Below are positions 1 to 7,086 of a stretch of 11,108 bases of DNA, one piece after another; position 1 is the first letter of the stretch, and every line of letters starts with the position of its first letter. The notes under the pieces are model-generated. The model worked only from the letters and a program-made list of their open reading frames with translations. It searched no databases and was not told the origin of the DNA. The position numbers and the translations under genes were made by a program. Source of the DNA: Bacteroidales bacterium UBA4284 (GTDB taxonomy: Bacteria; Bacteroidota; Bacteroidia; Bacteroidales; UBA932); contig DGVM01000143.1 in NCBI GenBank assembly GCA_002395925.1, positions 1 to 11,108 on the forward strand, read 5' to 3'.

Positions 1-250
1 TCAGGCTCTGGAACAGGGCGGAGAGTTCGGCCAGGGTCTTGTCGGCATAGTTGACGACGGTCTCCTTGACGTCCTCCACGGCATCCTTCACCTCCTCCTC
101 GACGTCCTGGACGGCATCCTTCACCTCCTCCATGACGGGCTGGGCTTCCTCGGCGGCGGGTGCCTGCACTTCCTGGGTCTGTTCCTGTGCTACATCTGCG
201 GTCTCGACGACGGTTTCTTCGATGACCTCAGGCTTCATTTCTTCACTCAT
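1..250 (-). CDS. Acidic protein N-terminus, possibly DUF349 family (partial)
   Basis: The first 83 residues of a minus-strand gene are visible; the rest lies beyond position 1. The start is ATG at 250-248, giving [12 protein letters not shown]. The segment is very rich in Glu, Val and Ala, has no signal peptide or membrane segment, and looks disordered or helical. Residues 40-61 are two copies of an 11-residue amphipathic unit ([22 protein letters not shown]). It is followed by [18 protein letters not shown], which resembles the short helix that follows the acidic leader of Bacteroidota DUF349-domain proteins. That family assignment is from memory and no DUF349 domain is visible here, so it is tentative. 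The gene is divergent from trmD, and a good promoter lies 36-67 nt upstream of its start. The reading frame itself is convincing; the function is unknown. Confidence 0.7.
   Translation of the reverse strand, partial: MSEEMKPEVIEETVVETADVAQEQTQEVQAPAAEEAQPVMEEVKDAVQDVEEEVKDAVEDVKETVVNYADKTLAELSALFQSL
68..133 (-). repeat. 33-nt tandem repeat, two copies, inside the acidic CDS
   Basis: Units 68-100 and 101-133 match at 29 of 33 positions and follow each other without a gap. The unit is 11 codons, so the repeat stays in frame and encodes an 11-residue E-E-V-K-D-A-V-x-D-V pattern. An 11-residue period is typical of amphipathic surface helices. Copy number could vary between strains by slippage. 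Confidence 0.8.
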
Positions 251-285
251 GATCAATGGTGTTCAAAAATTAAACATACAGACGA

Positions 286-317
286 CAAAGATAACAAAAT
301 TTCCACAATTAAGCATA
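286..317 (-). promoter_or_regulatory. Bacteroidota-type promoter for the acidic gene
   Basis: On the minus strand, TATCTTTG (293 down to 286) matches the -7 consensus TAnnTTTG exactly. TATG (317 down to 314) is a 3-of-4 match to the -33 TTTG box with a 20-nt spacer. Transcription would begin near 280, leaving a leader of about 30 nt before the ATG at 250. The surrounding gap is strongly AT-rich. The trmD promoter on the other strand overlaps this one, so the two genes may compete for RNA polymerase. Confidence 0.55.
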
Positions 318-331
318 AAACGCTCCATTTG
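300..331 (+). promoter_or_regulatory. Possible promoter for trmD
   Basis: TCCATTTG at 324-331 matches TAnnTTTG except at the second base. TTTC at 300-303 matches TTTG in 3 of 4 positions, with a 20-nt spacer. Initiation near 338 would give a leader of only about 15 nt before the ATG at 353. The match is weaker than that of the divergent promoter with which it overlaps. Confidence 0.35.
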
Positions 332-352
332 CACTCAAGAAAGAGAAAACCC

Positions 353-1033
353 ATGCGCATCGATATCCTCACCGTGGTTCCGGAGCTGCTCGAAAGCCCG
401 CTGAGCCATTCCATTCCCGGCCGGGCCGTCAAGAAAGGCCTGGTGGAAATCCATGTCCACAACCTCCGCAAGTACGGTCTGGGGCCGCGCCTGACCGTGG
501 ACGACTACTGCTACGGCGGCGACGCCGGCATGGTCATGATGGTGGAACCGGTGTTCCGGATGATCGAGGAACTGCGCTCCGAAAGGGAGTACGACGAGAT
601 CATCTACATGGCCCCCGATGGCGAGATCCTGGACCAGGGTATCGCCAACGAACTGTCCCTCAAAGAGAACATCATCATCCTGTGCGGCCATTACAAGGGA
701 ATCGACGAGCGCATCCGCGAACACCTCGTCACCCGGGAGATCTCCGTGGGCGATTTCGTCGTAAGCGGCGGCGAGATTCCCGCCGCCCTCCTCGCGGACA
801 GCATCATCCGCCTCATCCCGGGCGTCCTGACCGACGAAACGTCGGCCCTTTCCGACAGTTTCCAGGACGGCCTGGTCTCCCCTCCCGTCTATACCCGTCC
901 CGCCGAGTTCAACGGCTGGAAAGTCCCCGACGTTTTGCTTAGCGGCAATCCCAAACTAATACGAGAATGGCAAGATAATCAAGCACTTGAGAGAACACGG
1001 CTGCTTCGCCCCGAACTTTTGGAGGAGAATTAA
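353..1033 (+). CDS. trmD: tRNA (guanine37-N1)-methyltransferase TrmD
   Basis: TrmD methylates N1 of G37, next to the anticodon, using S-adenosylmethionine, and so prevents +1 frameshifting. It is a cytosolic homodimer of the SPOUT class. The 226-residue product starts [13 protein letters not shown], the usual TrmD opening. A TTG 24 nt upstream is in frame but lies in the likely promoter, so ATG 353 is preferred. Key segments are [13 protein letters not shown] (about 55-67), MAPDG, the SAM-binding trefoil-knot loops [11 protein letters not shown] (110-120) and [19 protein letters not shown] (132-150), then RLIPGV with Arg153, and SALSDSF with Asp168, which I equate with the catalytic Arg/Asp pair of characterised TrmD. 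The C-terminal helical region ([20 protein letters not shown] onward, 180-226) is complete. No clear Shine-Dalgarno sequence precedes the start. It stands alone rather than in the rpsP-rimM-trmD-rplS operon known from many other bacteria. Confidence 0.97.
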   Translation: MRIDILTVVPELLESPLSHSIPGRAVKKGLVEIHVHNLRKYGLGPRLTVDDYCYGGDAGMVMMVEPVFRMIEELRSEREYDEIIYMAPDGEILDQGIANELSLKENIIILCGHYKGIDERIREHLVTREISVGDFVVSGGEIPAALLADSIIRLIPGVLTDETSALSDSFQDGLVSPPVYTRPAEFNGWKVPDVLLSGNPKLIREWQDNQALERTRLLRPELLEEN

Positions 1034-1085
1034 TAAAAATTTTTAAAAACGAAAAATTGTTTTTTCAAAAATTTTCGCAAAAATG

Positions 1086-1116
1086 CTTGCCAATTGAAAT
1101 ATTTGGTTTATATTTG
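1086..1116 (+). promoter_or_regulatory. Strong-looking Bacteroidota promoter with AT-tract upstream
   Basis: TATATTTG at 1109-1116 is an exact TAnnTTTG -7 box, and CTTG at 1086-1089 is a 3-of-4 match to the -33 TTTG box with a 19-nt spacer. Immediately upstream, 1035-1083 is almost entirely runs of A and T, partly self-complementary, as expected of an UP-like or curved segment that raises promoter strength. Transcription would start near 1122. The only things downstream before a terminator hairpin at 1191-1214 are about 70 nt without an ATG, so this promoter does not obviously serve a protein gene unless it reads through to asd. Confidence 0.55.
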
Positions 1117-1121
1117 CAATC

Positions 1122-1217
1122 GGAAATCAACAACTATTCTAACCAACAATAATTAACCTTCAATAAGGTATACACTACTAACTAACCGTTAAAGCCCGCT
1201 GTGAAGCGGGCTTTAGT
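1122..1217 (+). ncRNA. Candidate small RNA (or terminated leader) between trmD and asd
   Basis: This is the roughly 95-nt stretch between an exact -7 box ending at 1116 and the perfect terminator-like hairpin at 1191-1214. It contains no ATG, so it is unlikely to be a leader peptide gene. The 5' part is unusual in base use: it is rich in A, C and T with very few G (CAACAACTATTC, ACCAACAATAATTAACC, CTACTAACTAACC), leaving a largely single-stranded RNA apart from one 5-bp hairpin, ACCTT-CAAT-AAGGT, at 1156-1169. A short unstructured 5' region plus a terminator is the plan of many base-pairing small RNAs. Alternatives are a terminated asd leader, or simply the trmD 3' untranslated region ending at its terminator. 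I do not recognise a known RNA family. Confidence 0.3.
1191..1214 (+). terminator. Intrinsic terminator-like hairpin
   Basis: AAAGCCCGCT (1191-1200) and AGCGGGCTTT (1205-1214) form a perfect 10-bp stem closed by GTGA, a GNRA-type tetraloop. The run after it (AGTCGTATTT) is only moderately T-rich, but the outer A/T pairs put TTT at the 3' edge of the stem, and AAA precedes it, so it could work in both directions. It would end transcripts from trmD or from the promoter at 1086-1116, and separates both from the asd promoter. Confidence 0.75.
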
Positions 1218-1238
1218 CGTATTTAGAGCCCGGCCGGC

Positions 1239-1269
1239 TTTTACAATATGAATGAAATCACTATATTTG
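1239..1269 (+). promoter_or_regulatory. asd: Probable asd operon promoter
   Basis: TATATTTG at 1262-1269 is an exact -7 box. TTTT/TTTA at 1239-1243 is a 3-of-4 match to TTTG with a spacer of about 19 nt. Transcription would begin near 1275, about 26 nt before the asd ATG. It lies just after the terminator hairpin and a GC-rich palindrome CCGGCCGG at 1230-1237. It probably drives asd, the antiporter gene and trpS together, since those genes are only 7 and 12 nt apart. Confidence 0.5.
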
Positions 1270-1300
1270 TACAACTTAGTTTTTAACCATTAGTACGGAT

Positions 1301-2308
1301 ATGAAAGCAGCGATAGTCGGCGCCAGCGGCGCCGTAGGACAAGAATTACTCCGGGTACTCGAGCAACGTAATTTTCCCGCAGACTCCCTTGTGCTTTTCG
1401 GCTCAGAGCGCAGCGCCGGCAAAAAATACTTATTCAGAGGCAAAGAACTTGAAGTCAAGCTTCTCCAGCACAACGACGACTTCCGGGATATAGACTATGC
1501 CTTTACCTCCGCAGGAGCATCCACGTCCCGCGAGTTCGCCTCCACAATCACCCGCTACGGAACCGTGATGATAGACAATTCCTCCGCCTTCCGCATGGAC
1601 GAAGACGTCCCGCTGGTGGTTCCTGAATGCAATGCGGAAGACGCCCTCAGGCATCCCAGGGGCATCATCGCCAATCCCAACTGCACCACTATCATGATGG
1701 TGGTCGTTCTCAAGCCTATCGAAAGGCTTTCGCATATCCGCCGGGTACACGTGGCCACTTACCAGTCGGCCTCGGGCGCTGGGGCCAGGGCTATGGCAGA
1801 ATTGCAGGAGCAGTATCGCCAGATAGTATGCGGAGAGCCCGTGAGCGTGGAGCGTTTCCCCTATCAGCTTGCATACAACGTCATTCCGCAGATCGATGTC
1901 TTTACCGACAACGACTATACCAAGGAAGAAATGAAGATGTGGGCCGAGACCCGCAAGATACTTCACTCCGACATCGATTGCAGCGCGATGTGCGTCCGCA
2001 TTTCCGCCCTTCGCTCCCATTCGGAGGCGGTATGGCTGGAAACAGAGGACGCGCTGGAAGTTTCCGCCGTACGCGAAGCCCTTGCCGCGGCTCCTGGAGT
2101 GACTGTACTCGACGATCCTTCGTCGGCTACCTATCCCATGCCTCTGTTTACTGCCGGCAAAGACGATGTCTTCGTAGGTCGTATCCGCAAGGACCTGTCC
2201 AGCCCCAACGGCATCACGCTCTGGCTCTCCGGAGACCAGATCCGCAAAGGTGCGGCCCTCAATGCTGTGCAGATAGCGGAATTTTTGCTAACTTGCGGCT
2301 CGAAATGA
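1301..2308 (+). CDS. asd: Aspartate-semialdehyde dehydrogenase
   Basis: Asd reduces L-aspartyl-4-phosphate to L-aspartate-4-semialdehyde with NADPH, the branch-point step toward lysine/diaminopimelate (cell wall), threonine, methionine and isoleucine. It is cytosolic. The 335-residue product has the usual length. Visible are the NADP-binding loop GASGAVG (7-13), SSAFRMD with phosphate-binding Arg98, the active-site cysteine Cys128 in [15 protein letters not shown] (156-164), the EEMKM segment (209-213), and [10 protein letters not shown] (233-242) with the catalytic His240. The C-terminal [21 protein letters not shown] (308-328) is typical of the dimer-forming end. Start ATG 1301 places the glycine-rich loop at the correct distance from the N-terminus. 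No strong Shine-Dalgarno is seen. The antiporter gene follows after 7 nt, indicating cotranscription. Confidence 0.97.
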   Translation: MKAAIVGASGAVGQELLRVLEQRNFPADSLVLFGSERSAGKKYLFRGKELEVKLLQHNDDFRDIDYAFTSAGASTSREFASTITRYGTVMIDNSSAFRMDEDVPLVVPECNAEDALRHPRGIIANPNCTTIMMVVVLKPIERLSHIRRVHVATYQSASGAGARAMAELQEQYRQIVCGEPVSVERFPYQLAYNVIPQIDVFTDNDYTKEEMKMWAETRKILHSDIDCSAMCVRISALRSHSEAVWLETEDALEVSAVREALAAAPGVTVLDDPSSATYPMPLFTAGKDDVFVGRIRKDLSSPNGITLWLSGDQIRKGAALNAVQIAEFLLTCGSK

Positions 2309-2315
2309 ACCAAGG

Positions 2316-4571
2316 ATGTCCGAAGAACTGAATCTGGTGGCTGACCTGGCGGTCATTCTGATAGCCGCCGGCATATTTACCGTCATATCGAAGGCTCTCA
2401 AGCAGCCTTTGATTCTCGGTTATATCATCGCCGGTTTCATAGTCAGCCCCCACCTAGGTCTGATTCCCGCCATTTCCAGCACCGAATCAGTCAGCCAGTG
2501 GTCCGAGATCGGCATTATCTTCCTGCTTTTCGCCCTCGGACTGGAATTCAGTTTCAAGAAATTGCTAAAGGTCGGCAGCAGCGCGCTCATAACGGCCGGC
2601 ACAATATGTATCGGCATGTTCATCACCGGCATGGTCGCCGGCAACGCCTTTGGCTGGGCGCGCATGGAAAGCCTTTTCCTCGGCGGCCTGCTCTCCATGA
2701 GCTCCACCACCGTTATCATCAAAGCCTACGACGACATGGGCCTCAAGAAGAGGCCTTATGCGCCGCTGATATTCGGAACCCTGGTGGTCGAAGACCTCAT
2801 TGCCGTCATAATGATGGTCCTGCTTTCCACCCTGGCTGTCTCCAAGCAGTTCTCCGGAGGCCAGATGCTCATGAGCCTCGCCCGCCTGGCGTTCTTCCTT
2901 ATATTATGGTTCCTTGTCGGTCTCTACGTCATACCAATAGTGCTCAAAAAAGCGCGCAAATACCTAAATGACGAGATACTCCTCATCATATCCATAGGTT
3001 TGTGCTTCGGTATGGTCGCGCTCGCTTCCTTTGCCGGTTTTTCCTCCGCGCTGGGCGCTTTCGTCATGGGCTCCATACTTGCAGAGACTGTGGAGGGCGA
3101 ACGCATCGGGCACCTGCTCACCGGCATAAAGAACCTTTTCGGAGCTATCTTCTTTGTGTCCGTAGGTATGATGATAGATCCGGCAATAATCGGCCAGCAT
3201 TGGGCTACGATACTGATTATCGCACTGATAGCCGTCACCGGCATACTTCTCTTCTCCACGACTGGAGCACTGCTCGCCGGACAGGGGCTGGACAATTCCG
3301 TCCACGTTGGCTTTACGATGGCCCAGCTGGGCGAATTCTCATTCATCATAGCGAGCCTGGGCTGCAGTCTCGGCGTCATGCGGCCGTTCATATACCCTGT
3401 CATTATCGCCGTATCCGTGATTACCACGTTTACGGCTCCCTACATGATCAAAGCCGGCGACCCGGCCAGCAAATGGCTTTCCGCACACCTGCCCAACAGG
3501 ATCCTCGACCGCATAAATCCCCAGCAGGGCGAGGGTGGCGTCAATTCTTCCGCAGAAAAGAACGAATGGACGGAACTTATCAAGAGTTATGTCATCCGCG
3601 TCGTCCTCTACGGAGTCATACTCGTGGCCATACTCCTGGCGTCGAGGTTGCTGCTCGGCAATCTGGCCGCAAAGCTGCTCCCCTTCCTGGGAGATGATTT
3701 GCGCAAGCTGATATGCCTTGGCGTGACCCTCGCCGTGATGCTTCCTTTCCTGTATGGCCTCGCCATCGCAAACGGTTCCATCAACGTACACGCACCCAAA
3801 CTCCTCAAGGAACGGGCTGCCAACCGCTGGCCTATCCTTTCGCTGATGATTTTCCGCATACTCATCGCAGTCGGATTCATTCTCGCAGCCATCACCAGCT
3901 ATTTCAGGCTGGGCGGTTGGGGCGTCATTGCCGTAATCGCAGCGGGACTCCTGTTCTTCATCTTCGCCAAGAGCGCCTTCAAGAGCATCTCAGGCCTGGA
4001 GAAGCGCTTCATGGAGAATTTCAACGCCCGCGAGGAGCAGGAACGCCGGGCAATGCCCATCGCATCCACCGTCCGCGACAATCTCTCAGAATACGATATC
4101 CACACGCAGTCAATCGAGGTATCCCCCGACTTCGTGTTTGCCGGAAAGAGCCTGCGCGATATGCCTTTCCGCAAGAATTCCGGCATCAACATCATAAAGA
4201 TACAGCGTGGCAGTCACTCCATACTCATACCCTCGGGAGATGAGCCGATATTTCCGCACGACAAAATAATCGCTGTAGGTACGAGCGCTCAACTATCGGC
4301 ATTTGAGCAGGTTATGAAAGACAATACGGCTTCGGAGCCAGAGGATACAGCGCAAGGGTTCACCCTTATAAACGCCGTACTCCAGAAAGATTCCTACCTC
4401 ACCGGCAAGACGCTCCGCGAGGCCGACATGAGAAAGAGCGGATGCATGATAATAAGCGTACTGCATTCCGGACAGCTGATTACCAACCCAGGAGCCGACT
4501 TCCGGTTCAATGAAGGCGATACGGTGTGGATTGCAGGAGAAGAAAGTTCGTGTAACTGGTTTATACAATAA
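2316..4571 (+). CDS. CPA2-family cation:proton antiporter with two TrkA-C domains
   Basis: This is a predicted inner-membrane K+ or Na+/H+ antiporter of the KefB/KefC-like CPA2 family. The 751-residue protein has a Na+/H+ exchanger domain of about 12 membrane segments (about 5-380). It carries the family-typical LGLEFSFKKLLKVG (74-87), the transport-site acidic pair Glu159-Asp160 in LVVEDLIAV, the GFSSALGAFVMG re-entrant helix region (241-252) and QLGEFSF (337-343). A second block of about four membrane helices follows (423-446, 463-485, 506-528, 534-552). The cytoplasmic tail (about 595-751) contains two TrkA-C-like modules, starting near SIEVSPDFVFAGKSL and INAVLQKDSYLTGKTL. The NAD-binding TrkA-N domain of E. 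coli KefB/KefC is missing between the membrane part and these modules. The gene lies 7 nt after asd and 12 nt before trpS. TrkA-C domains often bind ligands, in some Firmicutes c-di-AMP; whether this one does is inference. The ion transported cannot be told from sequence. Confidence 0.92.
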   Translation: MSEELNLVADLAVILIAAGIFTVISKALKQPLILGYIIAGFIVSPHLGLIPAISSTESVSQWSEIGIIFLLFALGLEFSFKKLLKVGSSALITAGTICIGMFITGMVAGNAFGWARMESLFLGGLLSMSSTTVIIKAYDDMGLKKRPYAPLIFGTLVVEDLIAVIMMVLLSTLAVSKQFSGGQMLMSLARLAFFLILWFLVGLYVIPIVLKKARKYLNDEILLIISIGLCFGMVALASFAGFSSALGAFVMGSILAETVEGERIGHLLTGIKNLFGAIFFVSVGMMIDPAIIGQHWATILIIALIAVTGILLFSTTGALLAGQGLDNSVHVGFTMAQLGEFSFIIASLGCSLGVMRPFIYPVIIAVSVITTFTAPYMIKAGDPASKWLSAHLPNRILDRINPQQGEGGVNSSAEKNEWTELIKSYVIRVVLYGVILVAILLASRLLLGNLAAKLLPFLGDDLRKLICLGVTLAVMLPFLYGLAIANGSINVHAPKLLKERAANRWPILSLMIFRILIAVGFILAAITSYFRLGGWGVIAVIAAGLLFFIFAKSAFKSISGLEKRFMENFNAREEQERRAMPIASTVRDNLSEYDIHTQSIEVSPDFVFAGKSLRDMPFRKNSGINIIKIQRGSHSILIPSGDEPIFPHDKIIAVGTSAQLSAFEQVMKDNTASEPEDTAQGFTLINAVLQKDSYLTGKTLREADMRKSGCMIISVLHSGQLITNPGADFRFNEGDTVWIAGEESSCNWFIQ

Positions 4572-5711
<1,140 letters not shown>

Positions 5712-5712
5712 G

Positions 5713-5745
5713 GGTTAACAAAAATGTTAACCATTGTAACATTTT
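5713..5745. promoter_or_regulatory. Two overlapping inverted repeats upstream of the zinc peptidase gene
   Basis: GGTTAAC (5713-5719) and GTTAACC (5726-5732) form a 7-bp inverted repeat with a 6-nt spacer. AAAATGTTA (5721-5729) and TAACATTTT (5737-5745) form a 9-bp perfect inverted repeat with a 7-nt spacer. The two share bases 5726-5729, so as RNA hairpins they exclude each other; as DNA they resemble a multi-site operator, with GTTAAC at 5714 and 5726 and GTAAC at 5736. They begin right after the trpS stop (5709-5711) and lie immediately upstream of the likely start of ypfJ transcription. The second hairpin followed by AGTTTTAT may instead be a weak terminator for trpS. Confidence 0.45.
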
Positions 5746-5765
5746 AGTTTTATAGTGTATTTTTC
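5733..5765 (+). promoter_or_regulatory. Weak candidate promoter for ypfJ
   Basis: TATTTTTC at 5758-5765 matches TAnnTTTG in all but the last position, and ATTG at 5733-5736 is a 3-of-4 match to TTTG with a 21-nt spacer. Initiation near 5772 would leave a leader of under 10 nt before ATG 5780. An alternative -7 is TAGTTTTA at 5745-5752, without a convincing -33 box. The inverted repeats at 5713-5745 overlap the -33 region, as an operator would. Confidence 0.3.
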
Positions 5766-5779
5766 AATAATTTACTAAT

Positions 5780-6640
5780 ATGAGACTCGACGGAAGACGC
5801 CAAAGCACAAATGTTGAAGACAGACGCGGCCGAACGGTAGGAAAAGCCGGTGGGCTAAGCCTCGGAGGCCTCCTGATTGCAGGAATTCTGTACCTCGTAT
5901 TCGGAATCGACGCAACTCCCGTCCTGCAGCAGGCCGGCAATATGGGCGGCGCTGTGCAGACGGAAACCGAATACACTCCTTCCGCCCAGGAAGAAGAACT
6001 CGCGGTTTTCACAAAACAGATTCTCGCAGGAACCGAGGATGTCTGGACCCGGATCTTCAAGGAAAGCGGACTCAAATACGAAGCTCCCAAGCTGGTACTC
6101 TACAACGATTACGTACAGACATCCACAGGAACAGCCTCCGCACAGGTCGGGCCTTTCTACAACAGTGCCGACCAGACGGTGTATCTCGATCTCTCCTTCT
6201 TCAGCAACATGAAGAAAGATATCGGAGCCGACGGCGATTTTGCATATGCTTACGTCATAGCGCACGAAATCGGCCACCATGTACAGTACCTGCTTGGCAC
6301 ACTGAATGACGCACACGCCAAAATGGCGCGCATGAGCGAGAAGGAAGCCAACAAGATGAGCGTACGGATTGAGCTCCAGGCCGACTTCTATGCAGGAATC
6401 TGGGCCCATTACGACAACAAGTTCTTCGGTTCTCTCGACGATTCCGACTTCGAAGAAGGCGTAGCGGCGGCAAACAAAATCGGTGACGACTATCTCCAGA
6501 AAAAATCATACGGTTACACCGTTCCCGACGCTTTCACCCATGGCACCGCCGCCCAGCGTGTACGCTGGCTCAAAAAGGGCTTTACAAGCGGAGACCCTTC
6601 CCAGGGAGACACCTTCTCAATTTCATATAACAGCCTATGA
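5780..6640 (+). CDS. ypfJ: YpfJ-type neutral zinc metallopeptidase, membrane-anchored
   Basis: This is a predicted metalloprotease of the YpfJ/putative neutral zinc metallopeptidase family; its substrate is unknown. The 286-residue protein begins MRLDGRRQSTNVEDRRG, the typical short Arg-rich cytoplasmic tail, then one membrane segment (about 25-42, LSLGGLLIAGILYLVFGI) and a linker, so the catalytic domain should face the periplasm. The zinc site is HEIGHH at 162-167 (HExxH: His162, Glu163, His166). IELQADFYAGIWAH (197-210) supplies the probable third ligand, Glu198 or Asp202. The C-terminal FTHGTAAQRVRWLKKGF (252-268) is another family hallmark. The 68-nt gap after trpS contains inverted repeats and a possible promoter, so it may begin its own unit. 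It overlaps the next gene by 4 nt (ATGA). Confidence 0.93.
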   Translation: MRLDGRRQSTNVEDRRGRTVGKAGGLSLGGLLIAGILYLVFGIDATPVLQQAGNMGGAVQTETEYTPSAQEEELAVFTKQILAGTEDVWTRIFKESGLKYEAPKLVLYNDYVQTSTGTASAQVGPFYNSADQTVYLDLSFFSNMKKDIGADGDFAYAYVIAHEIGHHVQYLLGTLNDAHAKMARMSEKEANKMSVRIELQADFYAGIWAHYDNKFFGSLDDSDFEEGVAAANKIGDDYLQKKSYGYTVPDAFTHGTAAQRVRWLKKGFTSGDPSQGDTFSISYNSL

Positions 6641-7086
6641 CATACGACATTGCACTCCCGCTCTCTGCCGAATGGATACGCGAAGAAGAGCGCTATGAGG
6701 AACTGGAAAACGCCCTCATAACACACCTGGAATGCCATCTTCCCTCTGCCGAAGAAGGTAAATACGAGGCCGTACTCGACCTCTATGTCGGCGACCTTCC
6801 GTCCGATACCACGGCAGAAGACGAAGCCTATGCCAACTACGCAGAAATCATTGGCTGGGACGAAGAAGACGAAGAAGAGGATCCTATTGCCGAATGGACT
6901 TTCCAGAAAAAGAAAGCCTACGGATTCACTGGAGAATGTGAAGACGGCTCCATCATGCTCCTTATGTGCGTGGAGATAGTCAAGCGCGGACTGCTGATAT
7001 GTTCGGTGATTGCACCCGACGATGCGGCCGTCTCAAAATGGGCGAAATACCTTGAAGCCAACCTTAAGGTAAAGGCAGTTAACTAA
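6637..7086 (+). CDS. Acidic protein of unknown function
   Basis: I do not recognise this 149-residue protein. It begins MTYDIALPLSAEWIREEERYE, has no signal peptide or membrane helix, and is strongly acidic, with a run of Asp/Glu at 75-82 (DEEDEEED). The C-terminal half alternates hydrophobic and polar residues (AYGFTGECEDGSIMLLMCVEI, VKRGLLICSVIAP), suggesting a small alpha/beta domain with a beta-sheet core, and ends in an amphipathic helix (WAKYLEANLKVKAV). Three cysteines (101, 111, 122) do not form an obvious metal motif. The ATG overlaps the ypfJ stop codon as ATGA, so translation is probably coupled and a functional link with the peptidase is plausible. The 3' end overlaps the convergent SEC-C gene by 8 nt. 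Codon use looks like its neighbours. Confidence 0.8.
   Translation: MTYDIALPLSAEWIREEERYEELENALITHLECHLPSAEEGKYEAVLDLYVGDLPSDTTAEDEAYANYAEIIGWDEEDEEEDPIAEWTFQKKKAYGFTGECEDGSIMLLMCVEIVKRGLLICSVIAPDDAAVSKWAKYLEANLKVKAVN

Noticed and set aside
329..352. An upstream TTG start that would extend TrmD by 8 residues
   Set aside because: The added residues (HSRKRKP) are not part of the TrmD family start. [10 protein letters not shown] at 353 is the standard N-terminus, and the TTG lies in the likely -7 box.
1034..1085. Dense A/T runs with partial self-complementarity after trmD, considered as a terminator or origin
   Set aside because: Arms are imperfect and lack GC pairs, and there are no repeated DnaA-like boxes. 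It fits better as an AT-rich element upstream of the promoter at 1086-1116.
1122..1217. An attenuator or leader peptide for asd
   Set aside because: There is no ATG in the segment and no run of Lys, Thr or Met codons. A separate promoter for asd lies downstream of the hairpin.
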